IMG/VR virus record: IMGVR_UViG_3300046642_000231 | Location: 1-58,563 of that record | From: a virus | Reading direction: 5' to 3' (one strand) | DNA length: 58,563 nt | Shown here: positions 1-8,367 of the stretch, piece after piece | Layout: every line of letters starts with the position of its first letter | Numbering within the stretch: position 1 is the first letter of the stretch | Notes under the pieces: generated by a model | Told to the model about the DNA's origin: nothing | Database searches by the model: none | The model's input: only the letters and a program-made list of their open reading frames with translations | Program-made: the position numbers and the translations under genes

Positions 1-437
1 TCGTCCCCACGCCTGTAGAGTGGGGAAGTAATCCCACAGCATAGAGAACCCAGCTTGCTGTAACAGATCGCAGATGACTCTGTACCTCACACCCGATTCA
101 TCTACAAAGGTATGCCACTGGATACACAATCTATTTACTCGGTCGAGCAGGTTGTTATCCAGCATGTACTCTAGCAATGGATACTCATAGCCCTCTATGT
201 TCATCATCATTAAGTCGATGATAGTACTAAAGAAGTACGTATCCATTACCGTTTTAGCATCCATCATTTGCCCAAGACCTTGCTCACGAACACCTACGTG
301 CAGAAAGCTGCACGCATCGGTATTGAACTCCCCCATTGGTAACCATCCATCAGCAGTACCAATAGCAAAGGGGTGCAAATACATATTGGGGCGCTGTCCC
401 CCATCAACTAATTTGCGTAGTTCGTCAAATGCCCAAA
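1..437. repeat. Terminal repeat, left copy (end overlap with 7 mismatches)
   Basis: Bases 1-437 match 58127-58563 without gaps, with seven differences at left positions 103, 112, 160, 211, 264, 298 and 310. All seven are transitions. Six fall in third codon positions of the overlapping methyltransferase gene and are silent; only position 264 changes a residue (Met to Val). This means the molecule is circular or circularly permuted and the two ends were taken from slightly different members of a population. A true packaged terminal repeat is possible, but its copies would normally be kept identical. Confidence 0.9.
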
Positions 438-612
438 TCTGAGGCTCGTAGCAATGCACTTGGCAGTTGTACTTGTCGTAGATAGCCTGAGACCATCTAC
501 CTTTATAGGAGCCCACTTCTACTACTACTGATTTCTCAGTAAGAGGCCAGTTGAACGATGCTTCGTCTGCACGGCTAATCCAGCTATCTTCGATATGCGC
601 ACTTACGCTCAT
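1..612 (-). CDS. FkbM-family SAM-dependent methyltransferase (cut at the left edge)
   Basis: Starts with ATG at 612, overlapping the stop of the upstream glycosyltransferase (ATGA), and reads through base 1; only the last residue and the stop are missing here and they are present at 58121-58126. The joined protein is about 205 residues. It shows the SAM-binding pattern VEVGSYKG near residue 35, a second acidic strand YEP, and the FkbM hallmark NIEGYE near residue 133. FkbM proteins methylate hydroxyls, often on sugars. Lying between glycosyltransferases in a translationally coupled string, it probably methylates the glycan they build. Family call is firm; substrate is inferred. Confidence 0.85.
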   Translation of the reverse strand, partial: MSVSAHIEDSWISRADEASFNWPLTEKSVVVEVGSYKGRWSQAIYDKYNCQVHCYEPQIWAFDELRKLVDGGQRPNMYLHPFAIGTADGWLPMGEFNTDACSFLHVGVREQGLGQMMDAKTVMDTYFFSTIIDLMMMNIEGYEYPLLEYMLDNNLLDRVNRLCIQWHTFVDESGVRYRVICDLLQQAGFSMLWDYFPTLQAWGR

Positions 613-1334
613 GCTACTACTCCATCAACCGCAGTCTCAATCACCAGCAAACTATTGGGTGCATGTATAGTACCTATGTGCCCGAAAAGATCACCTTCTG
701 GCTTGATGTAGGACATAGGCCACACCACACCAGTACGAGCAGCTTCCTTGTGTGCTACCGCAAACTCAGTAGGTCCAGCTTCCAGTACTTCAGGCCACGG
801 TCCTACTGCACGCTCCCAAGCTACGGTCTCTAGTCGAGGATGGCCAGCCCATACATGAGGCTCGTAACTGTTAGGCCACATGAGTATCCAGGTAGCACCT
901 TCTGCATGTAGAAATCTCCCGTGCAGTGCTTGGGTAAAGCCCAAGTAACCCATGCGTATGCAACCGAACTGGCCTAGCACAGGTACGTACTTATCCAGGT
1001 CCAGTGGCCGTATAAGCTCCCAATCATCCTCTAATGGAAGTACCACATCAGCACAGTTATGCACGACCTGTGTAGCTGAGTTATAATTAGCGCCGTAACC
1101 ACGATGATTGCTATTAGTACTGGTAACTTGCTCAATACCCATACCTCTAGCAATTTCCATAAGCTCTGCTACGTAACCACCGGGAGAACCGTCATCAGCA
1201 ATGTGCACACTGAGTGGACCTGAGTACTGAATACCTTCCAAGGCACTACGTAGGGTACGCTCTGCATACTCAAACCTATCATAGGTCAGGAGCATCACAC
1301 AAACCCGCTGGTCAAACACGTTATTACCTGTCAT
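609..1334 (-). CDS. Family 2-like glycosyltransferase (GT-A fold)
   Basis: This 241-residue protein begins like a GT2 enzyme: a hydrophobic strand, TYDRFEYAERTL, then the nucleotide-binding element IADDGSPGG near residue 46, and the metal-binding acidic motif LEDDWE near residue 100. Its start overlaps the stop of the dehydratase gene upstream (ATGA), and its own stop overlaps the start of the FkbM gene. It is short for a GT2 enzyme and has no membrane segment, so it is probably cytosolic. Likely role: transfer of an activated sugar, perhaps one made by the neighbouring dehydratase, onto a virion or host acceptor. Donor and acceptor cannot be told. Confidence 0.8.
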   Translation of the reverse strand: MTGNNVFDQRVCVMLLTYDRFEYAERTLRSALEGIQYSGPLSVHIADDGSPGGYVAELMEIARGMGIEQVTSTNSNHRGYGANYNSATQVVHNCADVVLPLEDDWELIRPLDLDKYVPVLGQFGCIRMGYLGFTQALHGRFLHAEGATWILMWPNSYEPHVWAGHPRLETVAWERAVGPWPEVLEAGPTEFAVAHKEAARTGVVWPMSYIKPEGDLFGHIGTIHAPNSLLVIETAVDGVVA

Positions 1335-2299
1335 ACGCTCTCAGCATCCTCCGCTGCTTCCAGTAAATCCTCTATAGTTAACCATTCATACGGGGCACTA
1401 CTCTTGTACTCAAAGGTATGGTTACTGGGTGGGTAACCTACTGGTTGTAGAAAGTAGTACAGCTTCGAGCCACAATCACTAGCTCGTACTGATTCCTGCT
1501 CGTGCACCAACGTCTCGTGCATCTTCTCACCAGGACGCACCCCAGTAACCTTTACCAGTGAATCCTTACGGCCATCTGTGCCAGCAATGGCAGCAGCAAG
1601 CTCACCCATCTTCATAGCACGAGCCTTGGGTATTACCCCACAACCACTCTCACAGCCTAAAGCCTCTAAAATGCAATCAACTGCTTCGTCAATCGTCATC
1701 CAGAAGCGAGTCATGAAAGGATCAGTAACCGTGATGTAGCCCTGATCTCGTAACTGCTGCTTGAACACAGGAATCACTGAGCCAGTACTACCAATCACAT
1801 TACCGTAGCGGGTGAACGTGTATCGTGTGTTTGCTCCCTTAACATCTGTCCACCACCTAGCAGCCTCAGACACCGTGCGTTCACCTAGAGCCTTAGTCAT
1901 ACCATACACGTTGACTGGCTGGCAGGCTTTATCAGTACTAATGAACACTACTTTCTCTACCATTTGATAAGCAGCAGACATGCAGACATTCTGTGTGCCA
2001 AGTACATTTACCCGTATACACTCAGCCACATTGAACTCAGCATCCGGTACGTACTTGATGGCAGCCGTGTGGATGACGATGTTCTTATCTAGCATTGCAC
2101 GGTTAAGAGCATGGTAGTCACACACGTCACCTAGCACGTACTTTACATCAGGGTACCGCTTACGACACTCATCTTGCTTAGTCTCGTCCCGTGAGAGAAC
2201 TGTGATTTGTGCTGGCCAGTTCTCCTTCTTAGCCCGCCTTAAAATACCTCGTCCCAAAAATCCGGTACCGCCTGGCAGAAGAATATTGCCACTCAACAT
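1331..2299 (-). CDS. NDP-sugar 4,6-dehydratase/epimerase, PseB/CapD/FlaA1-like (extended SDR)
   Basis: A 322-residue extended short-chain dehydrogenase. It has the NAD(P)-binding loop GGTGFLG (residues 10-16), the AAIKYVPDAE segment (79-88), STDKA (121-125), and the catalytic YGMTK pair Tyr132/Lys136. The combination STDKACQPVN then YGMTK is typical of UDP-GlcNAc inverting 4,6-dehydratases (PseB, FlaA1, CapD), which make a 4-keto-6-deoxy sugar. A clear ribosome site (GGAGAGG) sits six bases before ATG at 2299. It heads the glycosylation string (dehydratase, GT, FkbM, three-domain GT). The family is secure; the exact sugar product is inferred. Confidence 0.88.
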   Translation of the reverse strand: MLSGNILLPGGTGFLGRGILRRAKKENWPAQITVLSRDETKQDECRKRYPDVKYVLGDVCDYHALNRAMLDKNIVIHTAAIKYVPDAEFNVAECIRVNVLGTQNVCMSAAYQMVEKVVFISTDKACQPVNVYGMTKALGERTVSEAARWWTDVKGANTRYTFTRYGNVIGSTGSVIPVFKQQLRDQGYITVTDPFMTRFWMTIDEAVDCILEALGCESGCGVIPKARAMKMGELAAAIAGTDGRKDSLVKVTGVRPGEKMHETLVHEQESVRASDCGSKLYYFLQPVGYPPSNHTFEYKSSAPYEWLTIEDLLEAAEDAESV

Positions 2300-2320
2300 G
2301 TTAACCTCTCCACATAACCA

Positions 2321-4207
2321 TTAGATTCCAGCACCCATACCAATACGAGTAAACTGAGTAGCACGCAACCTTATATTACTAGGTGGGGTTGGTCCAGGTC
2401 CAAAGTCCAGGCAAGGATAGCGGCACTGGAAATAACCTGTACGAATAGCAACACGCTCAGCATCAGTAAGACAACGATTAAAAGAAGTGGCCCCCACCAT
2501 CTCTGCTACTCCCTCGCTGCCGTTCTCATGGGCCTCGCGGAAGTAAGTAGCAATAGTAGGGTCAGCATAGAAACTTGGCATAGCAACAGTCTGTTCACCT
2601 AGCCCGTTATACTGAGCATGAAGTGTACTACCATCCCACCACACTTCTACTAATACCCAATCACCAATAGTATATGGGGAAGAAATACTTACAAATCCAC
2701 CTATAGAATCTGTAGCAAAACCAATAAAAATAATAGGAACAGCGGGAGTCTCAGTGGCAGTACGGCCCTCAAATGTAATGCCATTATTTCCCAGGTCATC
2801 CCAGGCAAACCCAAAGTTACCTGGAAACTCAGGGCTCACATCACTTGCAATCCTCGCAAGCCAGAACATCGTAAACCCAGTACCAGAGAGTAAACTTATT
2901 GAAGCATCGCCAGAATCATAGAGTCTGCGTGTAGTAGTAGCCATCTCATTAATAAGTGTAGCTGGATCTCCAGTACCAGTAAACTTCACTCCAGGTTGAC
3001 TACAAACATCTGATGCTACCCAAGTAGCAGGTGCCCTAACACCACCAGTAGTTGGAACCAAGTCACCATTATTGCCAATAGTTATTGGTCCAGCTTCAGA
3101 CCAGTTAGGTGTAACTGGGTCGCCGTCGGACAACCCTATTATTGAAGTGCCCTCGACCCACATGGTAAGGCCAGAATAAGCTGCTGGAGTAGCCCCACAC
3201 TCAAAATAAGGGGATATTGCTATCATTTCAGCTAATGTTGGGGTTGGGAAAGTATAAACTAATGACCAAGTACCTGTTGTTAGCTCCTGATGATACAAGT
3301 AACTACTATAAGTACTCTCAAATGTATCGGGGTCTTCAGTAAATTCATAAGTAATAACCCATAAATCAGTACCCATAGGGCTCAAGGCAAGGTCAATAAA
3401 TACTTGTCCACCACCATCAAATCCACCCGTTGATGGCAAGGTAAAGAACTCAAAACTATTGATCTCAGTAAATGTCTTGTCGAATACATGTGTAGTATAT
3501 ACGTAATCACCAGTAGTAATATCTACACTAAGATGTACAGTCTTATCTAAACTACCACAAAGCTCCCCGGAACTATCAGTTACAGAAAGATCAACTGTAT
3601 CCAAATGAGAGCCATCTGAACCTTTTAATATCTCTGCCCCAATATAATTTGCCCCCGCTGGATCAACAATCCCAGGTAGAAATATTCGTTCCTCACCACT
3701 TCCCCCTACTGGAGCAACAGTAACTTTTCCTGTTGCTGAAAGGGTAGTATGAAAAATGGATGTTGATGCCCATACGTCTGAACCATCAGATGTTAAAACC
3801 CTGGCAACATCAGTAGATGGATCTCCAACACCTTGACGAGAGCGTACCAAGAACAAATCACCTTCCCGTGAAGGGGCAAGGTTCCCATTATTAATCTCAT
3901 CTAAGTAGACATCATTAATATACCCTCCCCATGATCCATCTGCTTCAAACTTTGCTAGTCTATAATGTGTATGAAATCCCCCACTATTCAAATCATAGGT
4001 AACGTAAATATATAACCTTCCATCACTACCAACTGCTGCCCCATGTGTACTATAGGGGTTAAAATTGTCGTCCACAGTCTCTGGTATAACCAGTGTCTCA
4101 ATAAATGTACCTGAAGAATCAAAATGCCATATCTTCGGTACTTGCCTACCAGCCGCAGCTACAGCAGCATCATCCCCAATAAAAATGTCCCCACCATGAA
4201 ATGCCAT
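2321..4207 (-). CDS. Appendage/fibre protein with propeller-like N-terminus and LamG-like C-terminus
   Basis: A 628-residue protein without transmembrane segments. The first about 330 residues look like repeated beta blades (strands with recurring DG and GD turns, such as GSDGRLYIY and GSDGSHLDT). Residues about 345-600 have the alternating pattern of a LamG/concanavalin jelly roll, with VLVEVWWDGSTLHAQYNG close to the end of that fold. Its start overlaps the stop of the 181-residue gene (TAATG). It lies between the capsid gene and the sugar enzymes in the late operon, so it is probably an external carbohydrate-binding appendage or fibre. Domain calls are by eye. Confidence 0.55.
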   Translation of the reverse strand: MAFHGGDIFIGDDAAVAAAGRQVPKIWHFDSSGTFIETLVIPETVDDNFNPYSTHGAAVGSDGRLYIYVTYDLNSGGFHTHYRLAKFEADGSWGGYINDVYLDEINNGNLAPSREGDLFLVRSRQGVGDPSTDVARVLTSDGSDVWASTSIFHTTLSATGKVTVAPVGGSGEERIFLPGIVDPAGANYIGAEILKGSDGSHLDTVDLSVTDSSGELCGSLDKTVHLSVDITTGDYVYTTHVFDKTFTEINSFEFFTLPSTGGFDGGGQVFIDLALSPMGTDLWVITYEFTEDPDTFESTYSSYLYHQELTTGTWSLVYTFPTPTLAEMIAISPYFECGATPAAYSGLTMWVEGTSIIGLSDGDPVTPNWSEAGPITIGNNGDLVPTTGGVRAPATWVASDVCSQPGVKFTGTGDPATLINEMATTTRRLYDSGDASISLLSGTGFTMFWLARIASDVSPEFPGNFGFAWDDLGNNGITFEGRTATETPAVPIIFIGFATDSIGGFVSISSPYTIGDWVLVEVWWDGSTLHAQYNGLGEQTVAMPSFYADPTIATYFREAHENGSEGVAEMVGATSFNRCLTDAERVAIRTGYFQCRYPCLDFGPGPTPPSNIRLRATQFTRIGMGAGI

Positions 4208-4752
4208 TACTTATACCTACATGCGAGGCTGATAGTTACCCCCTTAAACACTGTGCACGAAGTCAACGTTATGGTAGTAACTGTACCTTTCAACACGTTT
4301 TTGTTAGCTACTTTGTTGCCTGTGTCACTCTGTGATGATGCCGTAGCTACTAGGGCCAATCCACCAGTAAAAGTAAAGGTACATGATCCCGCTGGGCTAC
4401 CAACTATCCTGTATGTATCTACTATGTAATCAATTGAGGTTGGCATGTACCAGATGAGTCCAGGGCTTACCGTTGAACTGTCCCCTGCATCAGGTATCAT
4501 CAAGTCCTGGGTAAAAGCAATACCAGCCGACTTATCTACCGGAGCAACCCACTTCATACCTTTAGGATCACTGGGGTCCGAAACCAAACTCCAACCAGCT
4601 ACGAACCTATTACTAGAGGTAGCAACTTTTAGTTCAGTAATTATTCCAGCAGCCGTGGAGACAAAAAGAGAGCCCTTCTGAGTAAGTATCTCTTTACGTA
4701 GATACTGCTCATGGGCTAAATGGTTACGTATATGTACTATGAGGTTGTTCAT
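4207..4752 (-). CDS. Hypothetical structural protein (appendage base candidate)
   Basis: I do not recognise this 181-residue protein. It has a short helical N-terminus (HIRNHLAHEQYLRKEI) followed by mostly beta-type sequence rich in Thr, Ser and Val and ending in Arg-Tyr-Lys. ATG at 4752 is preferred over the TTG one codon upstream because GGGCGGG lies a few bases before it. It directly follows the strong hairpin behind the major capsid gene and is coupled by TAATG to the 628-residue appendage gene. A helix followed by beta structure would fit a decoration or fibre-base protein; this is an inference from position. Confidence 0.5.
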   Translation of the reverse strand: MNNLIVHIRNHLAHEQYLRKEILTQKGSLFVSTAAGIITELKVATSSNRFVAGWSLVSDPSDPKGMKWVAPVDKSAGIAFTQDLMIPDAGDSSTVSPGLIWYMPTSIDYIVDTYRIVGSPAGSCTFTFTGGLALVATASSQSDTGNKVANKNVLKGTVTTITLTSCTVFKGVTISLACRYK

Positions 4753-4795
4753 CAACCCGCCCTAAAACTTAACCTAACCCTAATAACCTAACGGC

Positions 4796-4839
4796 GGGGA
4801 CTGGTGTAGTTGGACCCCGCAGTCACTACACCAGTCCCC
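4796..4839 (-). terminator. Strong hairpin behind the major capsid gene
   Basis: A perfect 14-bp inverted repeat (4796-4809 with 4826-4839; GGGGACTGGTGTAG on the plus strand), extendable by one pair, with a 14-16 base loop. It begins about 50 bases past the capsid stop on the transcribed minus strand. No run of U follows, so it may be a partial terminator, an attenuator or an mRNA 3-prime-end stabiliser rather than a full stop. Confidence 0.7.
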
Positions 4840-4889
4840 TATCCACCGCGCCGATTACTCAGCTATCAGTGGTAGTCTACTGACTGGAA

Positions 4890-6377
4890 TCAGTGGTTCC
4901 AGTCGCTATACAGGGATGGGCCTGGACGGGCAGTACTAACACCACCAGCCACGTAGTATGGCTCATCACTGAACGGCTCACGGGTGTGCTGGAGCGAGCA
5001 GTACTGGACGTTCTGGATACGACCGGCTAGGTGTGGAGTAAGCAGCACGAGCCTTGGCTCGATCTGTGCAGTCACCACCACGCAGCTATTCACAGGTGGC
5101 TTTGCGTGCCAGAACCACTTACCACCATCAGTCCAGAAGAACTGACTAACTCGTGCATCCGCAGCTTCCTGAATGGCCACCGAGTAGTCGTAGTACTCCC
5201 AGTACAGCACAGGGAGTCCACCACGCACCGTGAGAGGAAGCACGTAGATGTCTGACGAGAAGCAGCCATTACGCACTCGGTTGTTAGTGGTGTTAGTGTA
5301 CTCGGTGATGCCATCATCAATCACCACTGGGTAGCGAATGCCATCCAGCAGCAGGTAGTTGTTGTTCCGCATGTCATCACGCATGGCAATCTGATCGCCA
5401 GCATCAAGGACATACTGGTTGACACCATTATTGGTGATGGTCTGGCACATGTTCGTCATGTACGAGCACGGCCACACCTTCGTCAACTCATAGAACAGTT
5501 CTTGCCGCATGGCAACCACCCACTGCACATCACCCATGCTATTGCGTGAAGCGTTGTGCCGAAGGTAACGCATGAGGTAGGACATCACGTTGACAATGCC
5601 ACCACCAGCATCCGTAGTCACCGTGTCAACGAAGTTGTAGTTGTAATTCTTGATGTCACTGTTAAGCGAGGGACAAGCCGTATCAGTCATCGCATCATAC
5701 TTACTCGTGCCAATCAAAATGTTCAACCCAGGAAATTCTTTATAACCACCACCAGCATTGTTGTTACTTGGGTTACCATTCCACAACTGCCTGGTGAGCA
5801 AGTTCTGGAAGCTAACTCCTAGCTCCAACATACGAGTGAACATCTCCCCCTGGAACCCATTACGTAGCGTCATAGGCACCGAGGGGTTAATCATCGAACC
5901 ACCCGCACGGTTGTACAGTGGATCATTCACCAACCTAAGATCAGTGAACTCACCACGGTTAATCAACCGGCCGGCTTCGGTGATAGAGTACTCACGAGTC
6001 TGACGACCGTACCGCCCGAATTGGGCGGTTTGGAAGCAGGTAATCAGTGCACCAGCCGTCTTGAAGTCATCGCAGATACCGCTGGGGTTCGAGCCACTAT
6101 CATCACCAAACCCGGTAATGTACCCAAACAATGGGTTCATATACCGAGTGGCCATCGTGGGGATCATGTCCCCAATGCTATTGGGCTGAATACGAGTAGA
6201 GAAGAAGTCCCTCTCGATACCAGCCACACCAAACAGTGAGTTAGGCCCGTGCAGGTATGGTCCCTGTGGCGTACCAGTAGGGAAGCCGGTAGTACGCTGG
6301 CCTCCATACAGTGTTGCCTGACGGGAACCACCCTGCAACTGGGCCATCTCCGCAGCCAGTTGTTCAAGTAGTGTCAC
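4890..6377 (-). CDS. Major capsid protein (putative, HK97-fold type)
   Basis: A 495-residue protein immediately after the protease/scaffold gene, the usual place for the major capsid protein. It has no signal or membrane segment. It is rich in Asn, Gly and aromatic residues and shows a long middle region with YLMRYLRHNASRNSMGD and VVAMRQELFYELTKVWP, resembling the spine-helix and P-domain region of large HK97-fold capsids. GTG at 6377 overlaps the protease stop (GTGA), with GGAGG seven bases before. Its codons look more uniform than those of its neighbours, as expected for a highly expressed gene. I call it by position, size and style; no hallmark motif is decisive. Confidence 0.75.
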   Translation of the reverse strand: MTLLEQLAAEMAQLQGGSRQATLYGGQRTTGFPTGTPQGPYLHGPNSLFGVAGIERDFFSTRIQPNSIGDMIPTMATRYMNPLFGYITGFGDDSGSNPSGICDDFKTAGALITCFQTAQFGRYGRQTREYSITEAGRLINRGEFTDLRLVNDPLYNRAGGSMINPSVPMTLRNGFQGEMFTRMLELGVSFQNLLTRQLWNGNPSNNNAGGGYKEFPGLNILIGTSKYDAMTDTACPSLNSDIKNYNYNFVDTVTTDAGGGIVNVMSYLMRYLRHNASRNSMGDVQWVVAMRQELFYELTKVWPCSYMTNMCQTITNNGVNQYVLDAGDQIAMRDDMRNNNYLLLDGIRYPVVIDDGITEYTNTTNNRVRNGCFSSDIYVLPLTVRGGLPVLYWEYYDYSVAIQEAADARVSQFFWTDGGKWFWHAKPPVNSCVVVTAQIEPRLVLLTPHLAGRIQNVQYCSLQHTREPFSDEPYYVAGGVSTARPGPSLYSDWNH

Positions 6378-7954
6378 CGGATACCTCCAATTTCGCTGAT
6401 AGCACCAAATGCCTTATCGAACCAGTCAAAGTTTTCCTGGTCCTGCTTGGCACCCTCGACTACGTTACCATCCGACTCCGTAGCCTTCTGACCTACTGGC
6501 AGTTTCGACAACTTAGAAGCCATGTGGTCAGCAATCAAGTCATCCTGTGACTTAGTAGCTGCCTCCAGTGCCTTCGTACTCGCTTCCACGGCAGTCTCGG
6601 CACTTGCCCCCACCGACTTGATAGCCTCAGCCACCCCGACGAGTACTTGCTTGATGTCACCGATGTCACGAGTGATACTCGCCATACCAGCAGCATCAGA
6701 CTCCTCAGCATCCTTCATCTGGACACCAAGCGTCTTAGCAAACTCTACAAACTTGTCAGAGTCAGACTCCAACCTAGTAACTTCTTCTGCTGAGTACCCT
6801 GCGGAACTCATCAGAAACTCTCGCTTCTGTTCTGAGAACGCCATACTACCTCCTAGTAGTGAGAACGCCGTCCCTACGTTAGAGACAAACTTACGTGGTA
6901 GCGCAGATATTTCATACGAACGGTACTTTTCGTACACACCCGCACGAACATCTGCGTACACATAACCGTGGGACATAGCAAGGTCTTTCGATCCAGCCAG
7001 TTCGTAAGCCCTTGTTTCCATCCCCTCATCAATCAAACCACTTGCATACTGGATACCATTGGTTTCAGCTACCCAGTCAGCCACCCCCAATCTCGTACCA
7101 GGTGTATGCCATACCCACAACTCGGGGTACTGCTTAGTACGGTCCACCCACTGTTCATAGTCCTTGTGGGCAGCCGTTGAGAAAATTGTTTGTTCACGAT
7201 CCTTCATGTTGTTAGTAAACGTACACATAAATCGAGTACGGTCACCAACTTCCTTCACCGAGAAGGATACTGCCGCATCAGCACCGTCATTCCGCACTGC
7301 TTGCACAAAGCCCTTGAACATGTCCTTGACGTTATCACTCAGGGACTTGTTCTCTGCCGAGACCTGTACACCCATGTTCTTAGCCATAGCACGAACACGA
7401 GTAAGTGCAGCAGACTTAGCTGATGCACTCACGTTACTCTGCGGAATACGCCCCAGTGCATCAGTAACGTGTGCCTGGTCTACCTTACCCGAAGCATCCT
7501 TCACAGGGAAGTGTCGCAGCGAGCGCGGAGTAGTCTTACCATCAGCATCCTTCGAGCCACCCGACTCTATATAAAGGAAGGCAGAATCAGGAAGATTGTT
7601 CTTATACGCCGTAGACCACACAGCCTTCTCATCAGCATGTAGTTCCGACATACCCATCATCGTATCTTCTTCGCCTGGCTCAGCGGCATCCTCAGCAGGA
7701 CTCTCAGCAGCAGCATCATCAGGCTGCTCAGCCATCCAGTAGTCACTAATACCTGTGGGGCTGATTGGCCCCTGTACCATAATACACGCACTGGGCTCTA
7801 CAAACCAACGACAGTTGGCACAGCCCTTTTCACCCGACATACCGAGTGGATTGTAGTTAGCAGTCGCCTGGTCAAGTTGACGGCCCTGTAATTCATAGCT
7901 ACTTAGCCACTGCCTATCATCCGAGTTAAGCACCTGTTCTACAACGTCACCCAT
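6374..7954 (-). CDS. Prohead protease fused to a scaffold-like C-terminus
   Basis: A 526-residue fusion. Residues about 40-60 hold a Cys cluster (CANCRWF, then CIMVQGPIS). Residues about 105-190 match a phage domain with the pattern PDSAFLYIESGG, RSLRHFPVKD, AHVTDALGRI (DUF6582-like). Residues about 265-360 form the protease: LWVWHTPGTRLG, then LAMSHGYVY and SYEISALPR, the His/Ser/Glu-Ile-Ser layout of HK97-type prohead proteases. The tail (about 385-500) is acidic and helical, rich in Ala, Glu and Lys, as scaffolds are. It lies between the gp10-like gene and the capsid gene. Likely role: assemble the prohead, then cleave the scaffold. Confidence 0.8.
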   Translation of the reverse strand: MGDVVEQVLNSDDRQWLSSYELQGRQLDQATANYNPLGMSGEKGCANCRWFVEPSACIMVQGPISPTGISDYWMAEQPDDAAAESPAEDAAEPGEEDTMMGMSELHADEKAVWSTAYKNNLPDSAFLYIESGGSKDADGKTTPRSLRHFPVKDASGKVDQAHVTDALGRIPQSNVSASAKSAALTRVRAMAKNMGVQVSAENKSLSDNVKDMFKGFVQAVRNDGADAAVSFSVKEVGDRTRFMCTFTNNMKDREQTIFSTAAHKDYEQWVDRTKQYPELWVWHTPGTRLGVADWVAETNGIQYASGLIDEGMETRAYELAGSKDLAMSHGYVYADVRAGVYEKYRSYEISALPRKFVSNVGTAFSLLGGSMAFSEQKREFLMSSAGYSAEEVTRLESDSDKFVEFAKTLGVQMKDAEESDAAGMASITRDIGDIKQVLVGVAEAIKSVGASAETAVEASTKALEAATKSQDDLIADHMASKLSKLPVGQKATESDGNVVEGAKQDQENFDWFDKAFGAISEIGGIR

Positions 7955-8355
7955 TAGTGCAGTGCCCTCGCAATCTCTGCCTGTATCTTAGCAGCGAGTG
8001 ACTTACGATCAATAATGTCACTTACCTTACGCCACTGTAAACGTTCAGCACCAGGCTGTTGCCGGGCACCCATTACGAATGAGGCATACTGCCGGCCAGT
8101 CTCAGGGTTCGTAGCCTCATTGATAATCCGATAACTAATGCCACCACCTGCAACAGACCGTGAGTACCTCCATTCATCATGCAACCTTCCAGTACGATCA
8201 TACCACACGCTATGGGTATTAGGGTACTGCTGGAAGTCAGCAATTAGTTCCTTCACGTACTGCTCCGTAAGAGCTTCAATCCTACTAACCACGTTAGTAG
8301 GATTAATACCCATTTCACGAGCCTTCACTACGGTAAGTCGTGCACTTAGTCCCAT
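7954..8355 (-). CDS. HK97 gp10-like or other small head-completion protein (putative)
   Basis: A 133-residue protein coupled to the protease gene by TAATG. It has a helical N-terminus (VVSRIEALTEQYVKELI), a beta middle with HSVWYDRTGRLHDEWRYS, and a helical end (SLAAKIQAEIARALH). This shape and a place between portal and protease recall small head-tail completion proteins of the gp10 type, but I see no diagnostic motif. It could instead be a minor head protein. Confidence 0.45.
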   Translation of the reverse strand: MGLSARLTVVKAREMGINPTNVVSRIEALTEQYVKELIADFQQYPNTHSVWYDRTGRLHDEWRYSRSVAGGGISYRIINEATNPETGRQYASFVMGARQQPGAERLQWRKVSDIIDRKSLAAKIQAEIARALH

Positions 8356-8367
8356 GCTACACCAGCC

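Noticed and set aside
5031-7574. Several plus-strand open frames opposite capsid and protease genes
   Set aside because: They are shadows of strongly supported minus-strand genes; no start signals or domains.
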